Origin: Juglans regia
Taxonomy: Eukaryota > Streptophyta > Magnoliopsida > Fagales > Juglandaceae
DNA: 64,000 nucleotides
Assembly: GCF_001411555.2 (NCBI RefSeq)
Contig: NC_049911.1
Coordinates: 1,054,001 to 1,118,000, forward strand
Direction of reading: 5' to 3'
This document shows positions 63,701-64,000 of the stretch, piece after piece. Both the position numbers and the translations under genes were made by a program. Each line of letters starts with the position of its first letter. Position 1 is the stretch's first letter. The notes beneath the pieces were generated by a model. That model saw nothing but the letters and a program-made list of their open reading frames with translations. It made no database searches and was not told where the DNA came from.

Positions 63701-64000
63701 TTTATGCTGTTTTGCATTATCATATGGGCTTTTTTTCCTATGCTTGGGTTTTATGATTAAATCATCAGGGGGATGGTCTTGGAGTGGGGGTAATGCGTCT
63801 TTTTAAGTAGTTCGCAATTTTCATCAGAGAGGTTAAAACTTAAGGGATTTAATATCTTTGGCCATGGTAGCTTGTATTAGTAAAGGTTTTTGAATTCTTC
63901 TTCTTGTCTGTTCTTTCTGGGGTTTCTTCTACTGATTCATGATCTCTTATTGCAGTCAGAGTTGATCCGGTTTATTGCGTCTTACAAGCCTCTAATAGCT
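43839..64000 (+). CDS. HST: HASTY / exportin-5 homologue, N-terminal part (continues past the right edge)
   Basis: Twelve exons are visible: 43839-43952, 44879-44980, 55039-55182, 55265-55345, 55446-55515, 55647-55717, 55791-55954, 56050-56121, 56242-56479, 58241-58303, 58405-58695 and 63956-64000. They splice in frame to 485 residues. The start [16 protein letters not shown], then [49 protein letters not shown] and DFGQYRSRM follow plant HASTY closely. The family is importin-beta-like (HEAT repeats), acts at the nuclear pore and is needed for normal miRNA levels; the Arabidopsis protein has about 1200 residues, so about 40% is seen. Intron 2 (10.06 kb) and intron 11 (5.26 kb) are swollen by LINEs in opposite orientations. 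All observed splice borders are GT-AG and no frame break is seen. Confidence 0.94.
45317..46292 (-). mobile_element. LINE A, 5'-truncated, HASTY intron 2
   Basis: The minus strand encodes the zf-RVT region at the end of ORF2 (45569-46003: [35 protein letters not shown]). Further upstream pieces follow (46003-46253, with one frame break). The tail is the T-run at 45317-45323. It stops abruptly where the tail of LINE B begins (46303). Confidence 0.85.
46373..52068 (-). pseudogene. LINE B ORF2 (endonuclease-reverse transcriptase), broken
   Basis: From right to left: [15 protein letters not shown] (52068) opens the apurinic-like endonuclease, with [12 protein letters not shown] and [15 protein letters not shown]. 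The RT follows, with [45 protein letters not shown] and [19 protein letters not shown] then cuts in. Past it the FADD catalytic box is not found: the text goes from ISISHL almost directly to a segment normally downstream of it. The Cys/His region ([20 protein letters not shown]) is open at 46373-47227. Frameshifts and stops at several points make it inactive. Confidence 0.88.
47910..50069 (+). mobile_element. LINE C, ORF1-only 'half-LINE' nested in LINE B
   Basis: The target duplication ATATTACCCACC lies at 47898-47909 and 50070-50081 within LINE B. The element has a GC-rich 5' region (47930-48400). An ORF1-like frame starts [20 protein letters not shown] (48450), and a later frame (48987-49610) has a coiled-coil-like [17 protein letters not shown]. 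An ORF1 C-terminal signature lies near 49678-49780 ([23 protein letters not shown]). It then goes directly to a LINE 3' end (GTGTACTTGG..., ACTTATAAAAAAAA). There is no ORF2. The frame now has stops (for example 48662). Confidence 0.82.
52073..53827 (-). pseudogene. LINE B ORF1, broken
   Basis: Frames at 53827-53447, 53217-52930, 52774-52439 and 52417-52073 together look like a plant LINE ORF1. It has an N-terminal domain ([19 protein letters not shown]), a short coiled-coil-like part ([19 protein letters not shown]) and a C-terminal segment (LLVAIEAGR..., [12 protein letters not shown]) directly before ORF2. Stops and frame changes separate them. Confidence 0.72.
53851..55038 (+). other. right part of HASTY intron 2
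   Basis: This is plain intron sequence. A simple (AT)n run lies at about 54877-54899 and the exon 3 acceptor (CTGCAG) ends at 55038. The small open frames here (53930-54202, 54267-54461) show no motif and are not genes. Confidence 0.6.
57282..57711 (-). mobile_element. LINE D, 5'-truncated, HASTY intron 9
   Basis: The minus-strand frame 57365-57670 ([36 protein letters not shown]) is the last part of LINE ORF2. The T-run at 57282-57288 is its tail. ATATATGTATA flanks it at 57271-57281 and 57712-57722, but both lie in (AT)n, so that duplication is weak evidence. Confidence 0.82.
59110..60615 (+). mobile_element. LINE E, decayed and internally deleted, HASTY intron 11
   Basis: RT pieces ([31 protein letters not shown] at about 59630-59770) pass after a deletion near 59840 into the Cys/His region ([18 protein letters not shown], about 60180) and a standard LINE 3' end with A9 (60607-60615). 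There are many stops. Confidence 0.82.
60616..62537 (+). mobile_element. LINE F, truncated, HASTY intron 11
   Basis: The left part is heavily decayed RT. From 61450 the frames 61450-61812 and 61816-62385 are close relatives of LINE B ORF2 ([55 protein letters not shown]). They are separated by one stop (TGA for Trp at 61810-61812), and the second frame shifts near 62355. The 3' end has A9 (62529-62537). The left border is unclear. Confidence 0.82.
62538..63409 (+). mobile_element. LINE G, decayed, HASTY intron 11
   Basis: Weak RT/Cys-His traces (about 62840-63110, [14 protein letters not shown] and ..[21 protein letters not shown] in shifted frames) precede a 3' end with CTTGTATACACTGTGTACTTGGG and a short A-run at 63403-63409. 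The border with LINE F is not resolved. Confidence 0.65.

Overview
This is a nuclear window from a woody eudicot. The genes are rich in introns with GT-AG borders, the spacers are AT-rich, the protein families are plant-specific, and plant LINE, Copia, hAT and PIF/Harbinger debris is abundant. Some short MITEs resemble ones I associate with Juglandaceae (walnut, hickory), but that is recall only and was not checked.

Layout. A three-gene block, DRB (double-stranded RNA-binding protein) - NOP58 (box C/D snoRNP core) - MGC-type CDK-like kinase, occurs twice in the same order and on the + strand. Unit 1 (1 to about 8660) holds the 3' end of a DRB gene, an intact NOP58 copy (1806-6041) and a broken kinase remnant (6803-7460) that a LINE has interrupted. 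Unit 2 (about 11.4-42 kb) holds a complete DRB gene (12728-17031), a second intact NOP58 (29821-33435) and the intact kinase (35940-41865). After the kinase comes the first 40% or so of HASTY/exportin-5 (from 43839, running off the right edge), which is not duplicated in this window.

Mobile DNA. Between the units lie a SINE with an 11-bp target duplication and two hAT-like elements with 8-bp duplications. Between DRB and NOP58 of unit 2, about 12 kb has been inserted relative to unit 1: a MITE-like sequence, a decayed two-gene PIF/Harbinger element, and a pol-less Copia element whose unoccupied target survives in unit 1. The 3' part of that Copia element and its flank were later copied in tandem (2.3 kb, nearly identical). 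HASTY intron 2 (10 kb) holds nested LINEs on both strands, including an ORF1-only 'half-LINE'. Intron 11 holds three LINE remnants on the opposite strand to those of intron 2. Very short LINE tails with target duplications sit in NOP58 and kinase introns, and one of them duplicated a splice acceptor.

Functions. NOP58 works in rRNA 2'-O-methylation in the nucleolus. DRB and HASTY both belong to the small-RNA pathway. The kinase is probably a lipid-anchored CDK-like Ser/Thr kinase. No operon-like logic links them. Coordinates and exon borders were read by eye; no alignment or database search was run.
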